In this document: in pieces, positions 22,063-33,290 of the stretch | Position numbering within the stretch: position 1 is the stretch's first letter | Layout of the letters: every line of letters starts with the position of its first letter | Source: Diphasiastrum complanatum | Lineage: Eukaryota; Streptophyta; Lycopodiopsida; Lycopodiales; Lycopodiaceae | Length of the DNA stretch: 64,000 bases | Direction of reading: 5' to 3' | Assembly (NCBI GenBank): GCA_029204225.1 | Contig: CM055103.1 | Location: 7,458,866 to 7,522,865, forward strand | Notes under the pieces: generated by a model | Seen by the model: the letters and a program-made list of their open reading frames with translations, nothing else | Database searches by the model: none | What the model was told of the DNA's origin: nothing | Translations under genes and position numbers: made by a program

Positions 22063-22074
22063 GCTCTGATACCA
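22063..22074 (-). promoter_or_regulatory. Primer binding site of copia D (tRNA-iMet)
   Basis: Minus strand TGGTATCAGAGC adjacent to the 5' LTR. The 0.8 kb between here and gag (21263-22062) is an untranslated leader without features. Confidence 0.92.
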
Positions 22075-22756
22075 TGTAAAAATTACAGCAAATAAGGATC
22101 CTAAAACACTTGAAATGATGAGGGAAACAATAGATTATGATTTCATAAGATTAGCACAAGTTGAACCATCAAAATCCATCAAAAATCTATGCTTGAACCT
22201 CACTAAACGGCCCAAATCCTTGAAGAAGGCTTCACACGTGTGAAAGTACGGCCTCCCACAGTCTGAGTACTGTACACCAGACCTACATTCAATCCTATAA
22301 TCATTAGTAATCACAAGTACTCAAACAATTATGAACATAGAGAGCAATTGCACCATTGTGAGAGAAAAAACATGAAATTGCTTGATTGATTTTGGTGAGA
22401 TATCATCACCTATATATACATGATCCATCACGGTTTTGGGCAGGTATGAGTAGCCCTAAACCTATCCCTAATGCTAAATTTGGTGGATCTTTCATCCCTA
22501 CCAGGTTAGGGTTGGAATCTTGGAGATCTCTCAACAATGCAAAAATTACCAAAAATAGCTCCTATTTTTTCTCCCTTGTATCTAAACATAATTTGGACTC
22601 ATTCCAAAGGTTCTAACACTTAGGTCTATTTGAGAACATCCTTATGAATGGAATCCTATGCTATTTGGCACGTGTGACAAGCCACATCATGACTATATAG
22701 CTATTTACAAGTCATATGACCAAAACTAGTCAAGCTAGAACTGTGAATTTTTAACA
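22075..22756 (-). repeat. 5' LTR of copia D
   Basis: 682 bp, same ends as 16611-17292, with palindrome TTCACACGTGTGAA at 22231-22244. It is followed by TSD AGAGG (22757-22761). Confidence 0.95.
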
Positions 22757-22859
22757 AGAGGGCCCAAATTACTAGCTCCCACATGGTTTTCCATTTTTTG
22801 GGAATTACCATGGGGCTAACAAAATATACAACTTAGCCTAGCACTAGTAATTCTTGTGC

Positions 22860-23256
22860 TCTCAAACTCGGCTCTCAACTTCATCTCTACTAGAAGTCCT
22901 TTTGAGTGATGAGACACTGCTTCAACACCTCGTGGCATGGCATCAGCTAACAGTTGTCAGCTTCGGGTCTTGCCTCTACACCTGTGAAAACGTCATACAA
23001 CTCCTTAGCCATAAGCATAGTTCTCATCTTAAATTTCCATAGATGGTAATTGGCTCCATCAAGCTTGTCCATGATAAGACTCGTCTTCCCTTGAGAATCC
23101 GTGTTGATAGTTAGTCTAGGTGATAGTAATAACTATTAGTGACTTAAGAATGAAAATCTAACGCAACTTATAGAACAAGAAAACAGCTATGCTATCGGCT
23201 AATAGAATCAGGTTCTGTGAGAAGCTTATTAGGCTATAGAAATAGCTTTGATACCA
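22860..23256 (-). pseudogene. gag: Copia unit G: gag N-terminus, leader and PBS
   Basis: The minus-strand frame from about 23074 reads MDKLDGANYHLWKFKMRTMLMAKELYDVFTGVEA (after a short lead), the DUF4219-like start of a copia gag of the YHLWKFKM type, then runs into stops. A variant PBS (minus strand TGGTATCAAAGC, 23245-23256) abuts the LTR at 23257. The rest of gag is lost where the N LTR begins. Confidence 0.65.
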
Positions 23257-24310
23257 TGTTGGTTGAACGAGTGTCCGATGAAGATCAGAACGTGTTCACC
23301 TCAGTGTGTGCACTACTGGTAACAATAGGCGAACACAAGAATAAGTTAGAGCTTGATTGCACGGTAGTTGCGGAAGCAAAGAGCTAACAACCAAACAAGG
23401 CAATCAGAAAGTCAGACAGAAAGTGGAAAGCATGCGATACTGACAAAATCTAAATGCAGAACCAGATAGTAGTTTATTCAAATTAAGTATAATGAAATAC
23501 AAGTTTGATAATGCAGGTGAGCACAAGACAATTGCGGACGAAACTGCATGCTCACAAAGCTAACTACAATCTTTAATAGCTATGACTATATTGACAAATC
23601 CGTCTGAAAAAAAATAAAAAATTGATGCACACAGGCATCTACAGTGTTTGCCTTTGATAAGCTGGCGTCTCACCGTCAAATGCGTGCTTGAGCATATCAA
23701 TAATCAACTTATCGCATCTGGTATTGTATTACTACATTATTGTATATTACATTTGATCAGCTATAGACAATTTACATTTGTGCAGATGAAAGGTACTAGA
23801 GATGGCGTGAGGCTATTGTGCGAGGAGATCATGGATGGCTGCTGTCATTGTCAAGTTAGTTTGCACAAACAGGAGGTGAGCGTGAAATCCGACATTCGAC
23901 TATCAAGGAATGGCTTTGGTTACTTTTGCGAAAAAGCCGAAGAAGTGAAAAAATGCAAAAAAGCCAAAGAAGCCAAAAAAAGTCGAAGAAGCCGAAGAAT
24001 GCAAAAGAAGCCCAAGTCATCGACAAATCGACAAACTTTGATGTCTATGGAATTTGATGTCAAGATGTCGATGACATGGACTTCGATGAAGTCGATCCTG
24101 CAGAGCTCCTTTTAAATAGTGACCTTTGATGATCGTCGAAGACTTCAGGCAAGCCAATAAGTCAAGAATGTTGGGAAAGTCGAAGGAACACTGTCATCGA
24201 CTTTCCTTGTATTTTCTGCAAACTGTGCGACAACACGAGTAATAATGCAGCGATATGAATGAAAACAGATTAACATGGGATTTAGGAGAGTAGAGGAGAT
24301 AAATCCAACA
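23257..24310 (-). repeat. 5' LTR of copia unit G
   Basis: 1054 bp with perfect inverted ends TGTTGG...CCAACA and a PBS on the inner side. It contains runs of GCCGAAGAA-like repeats (23930-24010) and many TCGA-rich words. Part of a second copy of this LTR family, in the opposite direction, flanks element HI at 40631-40698 and 44055-44487. Confidence 0.75.
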
Positions 24311-25727
24311 CTTAAGGTACTTGACACTCCCCCTACTTAAACAGTTTTGTCCAAAAAGATGAAGACATTTGCTTAGTAAACTTCAATACTCCAATTCAAT
24401 AGTCTTGATTGAGAATGTCATATCCAATACTTTTATGGTAGAAGTTGTGGCCATTGTTGAGTAAATGAGCCATTGGCCTAAGCATTATCTTCATCATGAA
24501 GGTTTTTCAGTGAACCAATATTCTTTGATTATCTTGTCATTTTGCAATGAGGGCTTGAAGGGCAAGGAGGGCTTGAAGGGCATGAAGAATGGCAAGATGG
24601 CATTGTGAAGGGGATCGATTGAATTTTCCTATAAGAAGGAGCCAACTCCTTGTATTTCAAATGTTAGTACTTTTGTGAGTTGATATTTTTGGAAGTTAGT
24701 CCCATTTTGGAGTTGATAGTTTTGTCTTGAGAGGAGAGCTTCATTGTTGTGTGGGGAGTGATTAGTAGTTGTTGTGTGGGGAGTGATTAGTAGTTGTTGG
24801 ATGTTAGTACTTTTGTGAGTTGGTATTTTTGGAAGTTAGTCCCATGTTGGAGTTGATAGTTTTGTCTTGAGAGGAGAGCTTCATTGTTGTGTGGGGAGTG
24901 ATTAGTAGTTGTTGTGTGGGGAGTGATTAGTAGTTGTTGTGTGGGGAGTGATCAGTAGTTGTTGGATGGTAGTTGTCATGTATTGTTGTCTTATGTCCCA
25001 CTGTTAGTTAATTGTTTGATAGAGTTAGTTCACTTGAATATTAGTAGCCAAATGAGTTGCTTCTTGGTTGAGGGTTGTGTGGTCCTCACTAGTATGCTTT
25101 CATGTTTATGAAAGAAGGATAGTTGTTTGAAAGGAATTGATTGTGGTTGGTGAACTCCTTGATTGAATATATTGATTGTGGTTGGACGGATTGTTTGATT
25201 GCGGTTCGTGGGATGTTGGGAGGCTTGCCCTTCTTGGTTATGTTAGGGTTTCACCAACGTGCTTGCATTATGTGAGTGATGAAAGTGGATTATTCAAGAG
25301 GATGTTGTGTCGTCTAACTTGTTGTTTGTTTTATATATCATATTGTGCATGAGTGTTGGTTGAATGAGTGTAGCATGAGGAGTGGTCGTTGATAGAATGA
25401 ACGGTTGGAATTGAGGAAGACGTTTTGGGAATGTGGCATTGGTGTTGTAATTTCACTCGTAGTATTCTGCATTTGTGGGGCTAGTATGTGATGAACAACT
25501 AACCCGGTCTTTAGCAATGCATATGTCGGGTGGATTCGTAAGTGGTTCGTAGCTTCAAACCCAACGTCGTTTGTTTTGATTGGTTGAGAGAAAGGTTTTT
25601 TTTTTCAATAAGGTGATGTTCGGAAGAGAGTGTGAATGCAATTGGTCATATCCTGTTGATTGATGAGAAGTGTTCAAATTGGTTAGTCCCTGCTTGTCTG
25701 TGAATGTGTGTTACCATGTCCTTGGTT
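24311..25727. other. Gene-free region with tandem repeats
   Basis: No credible coding frame. Contains the nested tandem repeat listed separately (24661-24967). The remainder is unique-looking, moderately GT-rich DNA. Confidence 0.6.
24661..24967. repeat. Nested tandem repeat: 140-bp unit containing a 25-bp subrepeat
   Basis: The block beginning ATGTTAGTACTTTTGTGAG at 24661 recurs at 24801. Inside each copy the 25-bp piece GTGTGGGGAGTGATTAGTAG (plus five bases) is itself tandem: two copies in the first block and three in the second, so the second block is 25 bp longer. Near-identity points to recent expansion. Confidence 0.88.
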
Positions 25728-25742
25728 CACTTCAACTTCTTA

Positions 25743-25854
25743 AACCCAACGGGGTTGGCTCAACTGGTTAGCTTGGCATCCAAAGTTTCTTTGGTCCCAG
25801 GTTCGAGCCTCCCCTTGGAAACCAGGTTCGAGCCTCCCCTTGGAAACCAAGAAG
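25743..25854 (+). mobile_element. tRNA-derived SINE (112 bp) with 15-bp TSD
   Basis: A pol III A box (TGGCTCAACTGGTTAGC, about 25756-25772) is followed by a B box GGTTCGAGCC. A 25-bp stretch that includes the B box is duplicated (the GGTTCGAGCCTCCCCTTGG block occurs twice, 25799-25848). The insert is framed by a perfect 15-bp direct repeat CACTTCAACTTCTTA (25728-25742 and 25855-25869), the signature of LINE-driven target-primed insertion. It has no protein-coding capacity and would be mobilised by a LINE elsewhere. Confidence 0.8.
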
Positions 25855-25869
25855 CACTTCAACTTCTTA

Positions 25870-26705
25870 GGGCTACTTGAAGAGCAACATACATGTTTTT
25901 CACCTGTCATTAGTACGACTTTCCATCACTGTCTACAACGAAAAAATCAGATTCTTGGACTTACTGCGGCCTGCCACAGATGCCCATCATTGTCCATCAT
26001 CGCAAGATCCAAAATTTTTGGCATGCCATAGCCTGTTACGGCCTCACCAACTTTCCTAAGTGAAAAATCAGACTTTCAGAGGGAAAAATCAAATCTGCCA
26101 GCCCTCGTTGGACCTGTTACAGCCTGCTGATTTTTGCGGCCCCTGTGGCCTGTTAATTTTTGCGGCTTGGAGCCTGCTACCTGCGGTAAACTTGTTGATT
26201 TTCTGCAACTTGTGGGCTGCACTACTTGCGTTTCTACGCTGAACCTGCCTTCAACCTCTGCCTGTGGTGAACTGTTGGTTTTTTGGGCCTGCGGCGTACT
26301 TGCGACCTGCCTGCTGCATTTGATCTTGTCCATAGTGTTGCACTCTGACTGTGACTGCATTTCAGACCTGCCTACGGCCTATGGCATGTCTATTTGCTGC
26401 CCTCCCTGACTTGCGAACTACCTACGCTACCTCCGAGTTGCTGGTGACCTATGTGACATGCCTGCCTGCTATTTTGAGGTTCCCTGTGGAGCCTTCAACA
26501 ATCTCTGACAAATATTTTTAATTCTTTGATCTCACTATATGTCCAAGTTTCAGCACAAAGGGGTAGTCCAAACGACTTTCTGAAGGACGAAGGCAAGGCT
26601 ACCTCAAATCAAAAGTGGCATTCATGACTAGTGCCACACCTGAGGTAATGTGGTTTATCCAATTATGTGTTCAGTATATAGATTGTGAATGATGTATGCC
26701 AATCG
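25870..26705. repeat. CCTGC-rich low-complexity region
   Basis: From about 25960 to 26470 words of the type GCCTGC, CCTGTT and GATTTTTGCGGC recur irregularly (for example 26110-26190). Overlapping open frames on both strands (26076-26409) are products of this composition. After 26470 nothing is recognisable up to the F repeat. Confidence 0.5.
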
Positions 26706-27108
26706 GTGAATGGATTCTTGTTATTATTTTGCAAATTCCGTACTCGCCTATTGAATGATTCATTATCCTTGTCAAGAGATAGAATGATATTTTTCTCAAA
26801 CGAAACAAGGTAATGTTTTTTGCATTAGTAGTACTACGTGAATGTTGTAAAGAACCTTTACTGAGCGAACTGCCTTTATGGTAAGATAGGGAACCATCTG
26901 ACATGTGAAGAAGTAGACTAGGATTCAACGCATTTGCCTTAACGTTTAGTGTGAGGTTTTAGAATCGCCATTAACTTTCTAATTCTTTGATGGGAGTTCG
27001 ATTACAAAGTGATCAAAGTTCATAGGCTATGGTTGCATTTCTTAAACCAAGTAAACTATTTGAAGTTTGGTAGCAAATTGTTGGAGTTCGGGTTGGAATT
27101 TATTGTAA

Positions 27109-27790
27109 TGCTAAAAATTCACAATTCTAGCTTGACTAGTTTTGGTCATATGACTTGTAAATAGTTAGATGGTCATGATGTGGCTTGTCACACGTGCCAA
27201 ATAGCATAGGATTCCATTCATAAGGATGTTCTCAAGTAGACCTAAGTGTTAGAACCTTTGGAATGAGTCCAAATTATGCTTAGATACAAGAGAGAAAAAA
27301 TAGGAGCTATTTTTGGTAATTTTTGCATTGTTGAGGGATCTCCAAGATTCCAACCCTAACTTGGTAGGGATGAAAGATCCACCAAAATTAGCATTAGGGA
27401 TAGGTTTAGGGCTACTCATACCTGCCCAAAACCGTGATGGATCATGTATATATAGGTGATGATATCTCACCAAAATCAATCAAGCAATTTCATGTTTTTT
27501 CTCTCATAATGGTGCAATTGCTCTCTATGTTCATAATTGTTTGAGTACTTGTGATTACTAATGATTATAGGATTGAATGTAGGTCTGGTGTACAGTACTC
27601 AGACTGTGGGAGGCCGTACTTTCACACGTGTGAAGCCTTCTTCAAGGATTTGGGCCAGTTAGTGAGGTTCAAGCATAGATTTTTTATGGATTTTGATGGT
27701 TCAACTTGTGCTAATCTTGTGAAATCATAATCTATTGTTTCCCTCATCATTTCAAGTGTTTTAGGATCCTTATTTGCTGTAATTTTTACA
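27109..27790 (+). repeat. 5' LTR of copia E
   Basis: 682 bp, begins TGCTAAAAATT (others in the family begin TGTTAAAAATT) and ends ATTTTTACA. G-box palindrome at 27621-27634. Confidence 0.95.
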
Positions 27791-27802
27791 TGGTATCAGA
27801 GC
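27791..27802 (+). promoter_or_regulatory. Primer binding site of copia E (tRNA-iMet)
   Basis: TGGTATCAGAGC directly after the 5' LTR. Confidence 0.93.
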
Positions 27803-28023
27803 CTAAAGGCTGAAATGAGCTAAATCCTTGGTTTTCATTCAATTTGATCACAATTTTTGATCTAAATCTTGTGTAGATTGGATCTTAGCATCTAGTATTG
27901 ATTCTAGAACTCAAAGTGAGTCAAATACATTGGAGATTGGTGTTGTGTGACTTCATTTGCAGGTGTTTAGGTGTCTAAAACCAGAGGCAAAGTTAGCAAA
28001 AGGAGTATCATGAACAAATAGCA

Positions 28024-28028
<5 letters not shown>

Positions 28029-28079
<51 letters not shown>
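28029..28079. repeat. (GA)n microsatellite at the E deletion joint
   Basis: About 25 GA units. Upstream is the leader, and downstream the sequence resumes in the middle of the gag zinc knuckle (ASECFKR-coding), so the repeat sits exactly where gag was lost. Confidence 0.9.
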
Positions 28080-28081
<2 letters not shown>

Positions 28082-29041
28082 TCGGAATGCTTCAAGAGGA
28101 AACAAGATCAAAGCCAAGCCAACATGAGCAAAGAGGAGGAGGAGAGTTCACATGAGGACTCTCTCATGATGTCCATATTTTCTTCAACAAGCTTCAAAGG
28201 AGAAGATCCTTGGTGGATTGACTCGGGTGCTAGTTCACACATGACTAGTAAAAGGGAGTTTTTCTCTTCTCTATTATCTTATGATGGACCTATAAAGTCT
28301 ATCTATACAGCAAATGATGAAGCTTGTAAGATTGAAGGAGTTGGTAGCATTCCCCTTTGCTTAGGATCTTCCAAAAAGATCAACATAGAAGGTGTTTTGT
28401 ACATTCCTACAATAACAAAGAATCTACTAAGTGTTGGCCAAATGGTAGACAATGGTTTCAATGTTGACTTTGCTTCAAATGAATGTTTCATCAAGAAGAA
28501 GGATAAGATAGTGGCTAAGGGCACTAAACTTGGCAAACTTTATAAGTTGGATGCATTTGTGGATACTAATGTTGTCATGTTGGCCGAGAAGAGCAAGATA
28601 TCTACCTTCACTTTATGGCACAAAAGACTTGGACATGTCAACTCGGGTTCCATGGAGGCTATGATCAAGGAGGAGTATGCTTTAGGCCTACCAAGGTCTA
28701 TTGGGAAGGAAGACAAGGTTTTTGAAGCTTGTGCCTTATCCAAGGCACATAAGAAGGTGTTTCCTAACTCCATCACAAAGTCATCTCATCCTCTTGAACT
28801 CATATACTCGGATGCGCACATTGCTAGCACCAAATCTAATGGAGGTTCATCCATGTTTTTAACCTTCATTGATGACTACTCAAGATATTGTTGGGTGTTC
28901 TTACTTTCCTTCAAGTCTCAAGTATTTGATACTTTTGTAAAGTTCAAGTTGTTTGTGGAAAAGCATCATAATCATAGCATCAAGATTCTTAGAAGTGACA
29001 ATGGTGGAGAATTCATCTCCAATGAGTTCAAGGCCTTTTGA
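28080..29041 (+). pseudogene. pol: Copia protease and integrase N-half of element E
   Basis: Begins in the remnant zinc knuckle, then the protease with WWIDSGASSHMTSKREF (residues ~30-46 of the frame from 28124), LYIPTITKNLLSVGQM, and HKRLGHVNSG. The first cysteine of the HHCC zinc site is changed: E reads VFEACALSKAHK where D reads VCEAC. The first catalytic Asp (YSDAH) and second (RSDNGGEF) are present. An ~8-bp deletion after KAF, relative to D, shifts the frame at about 29040. Protease and leader are otherwise intact. Confidence 0.9.
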
Positions 29042-30674
29042 AGGGATCAAGAAAGAGACTTCTTGTCCTTACACTCCTCAACAAAATGGAGTTGATGAAA
29101 GAAGGAATAGAACATTATGTGAATGTTCTAAGGCTTTAATATTAGATGCTTGTTTGCCCAAATCCTTTTGGGGTGAGTCTCTTGTATGTGCAAACTACTT
29201 GATGAATAGGGTGCCTTGCAAAGCAATTGAAGGCAAAACTCCTTATGAGATGTTGTATGGAAAGAAACCCAATCTTAATCACTTGAAAGTTTCTGGGTGT
29301 ATATGTTATGTGCATGTGCCATTGGAAACAAGAACCAAGGAGGATCCATCTTCCACAAGAGGGATCATGCTTGGATATGCAAGCTCAAGCAAGGGCTACA
29401 AAGTCTATCTCCCATCCTTGAACAAATTTGTTGTTTCAAGGGATGTCATCTTTGATGAACATCATATGCATATGCTTGAAGAAGGCTCAAGTGCTCCAAC
29501 AATCAAGAAGAAGATGGCCGAGGAGCAAGATCTTGGTTTTGAGGAGGAGCTCATGGAGGAGCAAGCACCAAACCCACCTATCACACCAAGGAGATCTTCA
29601 AGGGCAAAAGTGGAGCCATCAAGGCTCACATATCAAGGCAAAGGACAGCAAGTTGAGGGTATCTCATCCACTTCTTATGCTTTATCTAGTTTTGAAGAAC
29701 CATCTAATGTTGAAGATGCATTGAACTCCAAAGAATGGTATAAAGCTATGTTGGATGAGTATGATGACTTGATTGAGAATGAAACTTGGTTGCTTGTTGA
29801 GAGACCTCAAAGGAATGTAATAGGATGCAAGTGGGTCTTCAAGCTTAAGTTGAATGCAAATGGGAGTGTTAACAAACATAAAGCAAGATTAGTTGCAAAA
29901 GGTTATGCTCAAGAGAGAGGGATAGACTATGAGAAAACTTTTGCACCCGTGGCCAAGATGGTCACAATAAGGCTAATCATTGCACTTGCATCACATTTTG
30001 GATGGATTCTATGTCAAATGGATGTCTCTAATGCTTTCTTGAATGGTTTTTTGGAAGAGGATATCTATATGGAGCAGTCACAAGGGTTCATCAAGCATGG
30101 AATAGAGAACAAAGTATGCCATCTCCAAAGAAGCATCTATGGCTTGAAGCAAGCCTCGAGATCATGGAATTCAAGACTACATTGCTATCTTATTTCACTT
30201 TCTTTTGTTCAAAGTGAATATGATCCCACTCTTTACATTAAGTTTGATGATGTTGGTATTGTACTTTTACTCATTTATGTAGATGACATCATCATTAGTG
30301 GAAATAGTGTTGATGGTATTGAAAAAATCAAGATAGATCTATCCTTAGAGTTTAAGATGGTAGATCTAGGGTGTCTTCACTACATCTTAGGCATAGAAGT
30401 ACTTAGAGGGTCTGATTTTATCTCTATAAGTCAAGTAAACTATGCTCAAAGTCTTTTGAAGAAGTTTAAGATGGAAGTATGCAAAAGTGTTGACACACCA
30501 ATGGAGCAAGATGTAAAAGTGCCAAATGAAGATGATGAAAGATCCTTTATGGACATCACTTTGTTTAGGCAACTTATAGGTTCCTTAATGTGGATCACTA
30601 TAACTAGACCAGATCTTAGCTTTAGTGTATGTAGGTTGAGCCAATCCATGCAAAAGCCATTGAATATCCATTGA
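29042..30674 (+). pseudogene. pol: Copia integrase C-half and reverse transcriptase of element E
   Basis: Continues after the frameshift with GIKKETSCPYTPQQNGVDERRNRT (third catalytic residue E kept), KPNLNHLKV, GIMLGYASSSKGYKVYLPS and the basic linker TPRRSSRAKVEPSRLTY. RT follows: NVIGCKWVFKLKLN, ARLVAKGYAQERGIDYEKTFAPVAKM, QMDVSNAFLNGFLEEDIYME, SIYGLKQASRSWN, LLIYVDDIIISG (catalytic YVDD, near 30280) and ILGIEVLRG. The frame ends at a TGA (30672-30674) where D has a TGG tryptophan codon. Over 500 open codons fit recent insertion. Confidence 0.92.
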
Positions 30675-31241
30675 AAAAAGGCTAAGAGGATTCTAAGATA
30701 CATCTCGGGTACATTGGATTTTGGGATTCTATATAGAGGAGATGTGATTAACCTTCATGCATTTAGTGATTCAGATTTTGCAGGGGACAAGAGGGATAGG
30801 AAATCAACAAGTGCCTATTCAACTTTCATAGGAGAAGGTGTGGTTTCATGGCTTTCAAAAAAGCAAGAAACTATATCTCTATCTTCAACCGAGGCCGAGT
30901 ACATAGCTTTGACAACCACTACAAAGGAGGTACTTTGGATCAAGAGATTATTGGTGGAACTAAAGATCATGGATTCAGAGGAGGCACCAATCATCTACAA
31001 TGACAATATATCAGCCCAACACCTTGCATCTAACCCAATCTTCCATGCAAGATCTAAGCACATTGAGATATGCCATCACTTTGTGAGAGAAATGGTGCAA
31101 GCCAAGGAGATTGCTTTGGAGCATGTTCCAAGCAATGAATGTGTAGCTGATCTACTTACTAAACCACTTCAAAAGACACCTTTTATGAAGTTCAGATCAT
31201 CACTTGGAGTGATTAGTAAAGCAATGATTGAACCAAGCTAG
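30675..31241 (+). pseudogene. pol: Copia RNase H of element E
   Basis: Same frame as the RT after the TGA: KRILRYISGTLDFGILY, FSDSDFAGDKRDRKSTSAY, VVSWLSKKQETISLSSTEAEYIAL, NDNISAQHLA, ARSKHIEICHHFVREMVQ and VADLLTKPL, ending with a normal stop 14 bp before the LTR. Complete except for the upstream nonsense codon. Confidence 0.92.
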
Positions 31242-31244
31242 ATA

Positions 31245-31255
31245 GTGAGGAGGAG
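31245..31255 (+). promoter_or_regulatory. Polypurine tract of copia E
   Basis: GTGAGGAGGAG immediately before the 3' LTR. Confidence 0.88.
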
Positions 31256-31937
31256 TGTTAAAAATTCACAATTCTAGCTTGACTAGTTTTGGTCATATGA
31301 CTTGTAAATAGTTAGATGGTCATGATGTGGCTTGTCACACGTGCCAAATAGCATAGGATTCCATTCATAAGGATGTTCTCAAGTAGACCTAAGTGTTAGA
31401 ACCTTTGGAATGAGTCCAAATTATGCTTAGATACAAGGGAGAAAAAATAGGAGCTATTTTTGGTAATTTTTGCATTGTTGAGGGATCTCCAAGATTCCAA
31501 CCCTAACTTGGTAGGGATGAAAGATCCACCAAAATTAGCATTAGGGATAGGTTTAGGGCTACTCATACCTGCCCAAAACCGTGATGGATCATGTATATAT
31601 AGGTGATGATATCTCACCAAAATCAATCAAGCAATTTCATGTTTTTTCTCTCATAATGGTGCAATTGCTCTCTATGTTCATAATTGTTTGAGTACTTGTG
31701 ATTACTAATGATTATAGGATTGAATGTAGGTCTGGTGTACAGTACTCAGACTGTGGGAGGCCGTACTTTCACACGTGTGAAGCCTTCTTCAAGGATTTGG
31801 GCCATTTAGTGAGGTTCAAGCATAGATTTTTTATGGATTTTGATGGTTCAACTTGTGCTAATCTTATGAAATCATAATCTATTGTTTCCCTCATTATTTC
31901 AAGTGTTTTAGGATCCTTATTTGCTGTAATTTTTACA
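31256..31937 (+). repeat. 3' LTR of copia E
   Basis: 682 bp, TGTTAAAAATT to ATTTTTACA. G-box palindrome at 31768-31781. TSD TGTAA follows at 31938-31942. Confidence 0.95.
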
Positions 31938-32953
31938 TGTAACACTTAGTAACTGTGGTGTGGATTGTTTTTTTGTTCCTCGATGTATTAATTGAAAATT
32001 GTAGCCAGGAATTATATTGAAGTAAATGCGTTTACAAAAAGAATCGTAGGTTGGTTATTTTACGGTTTGCTAGATCGGACTTGTTAATTAAACGGCTACA
32101 CAGAATTGTCAAGTTTTGAAGTGTTTCTTCCGTTTTGTCAATTATGAAGCGTGTCAGCTGGACCCGACCTCTGTGAAACACTAGAGCGGGCCGTCCACCA
32201 TCCGTGGTTGAAATACACCACCTTGGTTAAAGCGTCACACTAGTCACACCCACCGTTGGTACTGTCTAGCGAAATACCTAGACCCGACAATTGGCCAAAA
32301 TACCACCGCTTATCAAACAAAGCGGTGCGTATAACTTGCACCCCACAAGCACTCTATACATCAAGAAAAAAATGACAAGAAAGACTAAGACCCACTCATA
32401 TCAGATTCAATGAGAACTAGTTTTTTCCAAATGTTTCTTGTACAACCTTATAAGGGCACAGTCTTACATCACAGGAGTTTTGAGCTCCAAAAAGACCCTT
32501 CAAGAATTCGTGCAAGATGTAGTTTATATTATTAAAATATTATAACACTAATAATTTTGACTTGCCATAACTTTTTAATCGTAGCTTGAAAGTATAACAT
32601 GTAGCATATCATTGGAAAGCCCTTGTCAAGCGCTTTCCAATGCACCAAACTTCGCTAAATTCGGACTTACCACTAAAAAGTTATGCCATTTTTAGTGTGA
32701 AATCAAAATGTGGACTCAAAAAGTTACGTTACGTAGATTTCAAATTTGAGTGTTTTGATTGGTCCTTGTGTAAGAAAAAATTGAAAAAAAATATAAAAAG
32801 AATCTTTACAAAGGGTCTTTTTTGGATTTAGAACTCCGACGTGGCAGGACCTCCGTTACTCACGTAGGGCATAACCACCATCAGTAGTGGTGCCCCATGA
32901 CTTTTTTAGGACTTTTTGGCTAGACCAATCCCCTGCCGAAAATTGCCCTAACA

Positions 32954-32972
32954 TTGGTGCGTCTGCCGGGAG
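32954..32972 (+). promoter_or_regulatory. Probable primer binding site of unit F
   Basis: TTGGTGCGTCTGCCGGGAG abuts the LTR end. It resembles the TGGCGCCGT-TGCCGGGGA type used by plant Athila/Tat gypsy elements (tRNA-Asp-like), with a few changes. The leader runs from here to about 33290. Confidence 0.55.
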
Positions 32973-33290
32973 CTACTTGATAAGGGAATATTGCTTGAAA
33001 GGTAGTCATACTATCAACAATCTACAAATTTGATGTGTCTTAGATTGCATGTCTTGAGAACGATTCTACTGTTTAGACCGTCGGCCCCAAGCTAGCATGT
33101 CTATGCAATCTAAAAATCAGTATCATGTTACTACAAGTCGAAGTGGTTAGCATCACGCAGTGATGTGTGCTGATCCCACAAATAGAATATTCACCTTAGG
33201 GCCTTGTCAATTATTGCATTATGTTGTCGTTGCTAGTTGCCACTTGTTGATTGGTCCATAATGTGGGTTGACTCATCAGATGCATGACAT

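Larger units (their letters stand above)
16611..22756 (-). mobile_element. Copia element D, full length, inactivated by point mutations
   Basis: 6146 bp with two LTRs of 682 bp each, PBS (22063-22074), polypurine tract (17293-17303) and TSD AGAGG. Domain order on the minus strand is gag, protease, integrase, RT, RNase H, all present. By eye the LTRs differ at about 14 positions (roughly 98% identity). Compared with its sister E, D has three nonsense codons (20408-20410, about 20207-20209, 18887-18889) and at least two frameshifts (an A-run near 18330 and a ~16-17-bp loss near 17690). D is inserted in the LTR of gypsy unit N. Confidence 0.95.
15753..22820 (-). repeat. 5' LTR of gypsy unit N, split by copia D
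   Basis: LTR-like sequence from 15753 to 16610 resumes at 22762 after element D and probably ends at a CA near 22820 (about 0.9 kb without D). It holds a TATA-like CATATATACCC at about 16470. Beyond it lies gag of copia unit G, so N appears to have inserted in G. The far edge is not fixed because the second LTR of N is not in the window. Confidence 0.45.
27109..31937 (+). mobile_element. Copia element E, young, gag deleted
   Basis: 4829 bp with two 682-bp LTRs, PBS (27791-27802), polypurine tract (31245-31255) and TSD TGTAA (27104-27108, 31938-31942). By eye the LTRs differ at only about five positions, so this is one of the youngest insertions here. Same family as D and the solo LTR J. About 1.3 kb is missing, removing nearly all of gag up to the zinc knuckle. 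The joint is occupied by a GA microsatellite. Pol is nearly intact but has one frameshift and one nonsense codon. Confidence 0.95.
26706..32953 (+). repeat. 5' LTR of gypsy-like unit F, split by copia E
   Basis: Segments 26706-27108 and 31943-32953 form one LTR-like repeat (about 1.4 kb) interrupted by E. Its first ~0.9 kb matches 36548-37463. It ends AACA just before a PBS-like site at 32954. Near the end is a hairpin ATTGGAAAGC...GCTTTCCAAT (32610-32640). A piece around 32700-32830 recurs inverted at 60160-60290. The left edge may be truncated. Confidence 0.65.

Noticed and set aside
24311-24335. Purine-rich minus-strand string beside the G LTR as a polypurine tract
   Set aside because: It lies about 10 bp or more from the LTR terminus instead of touching it, and no internal region follows.
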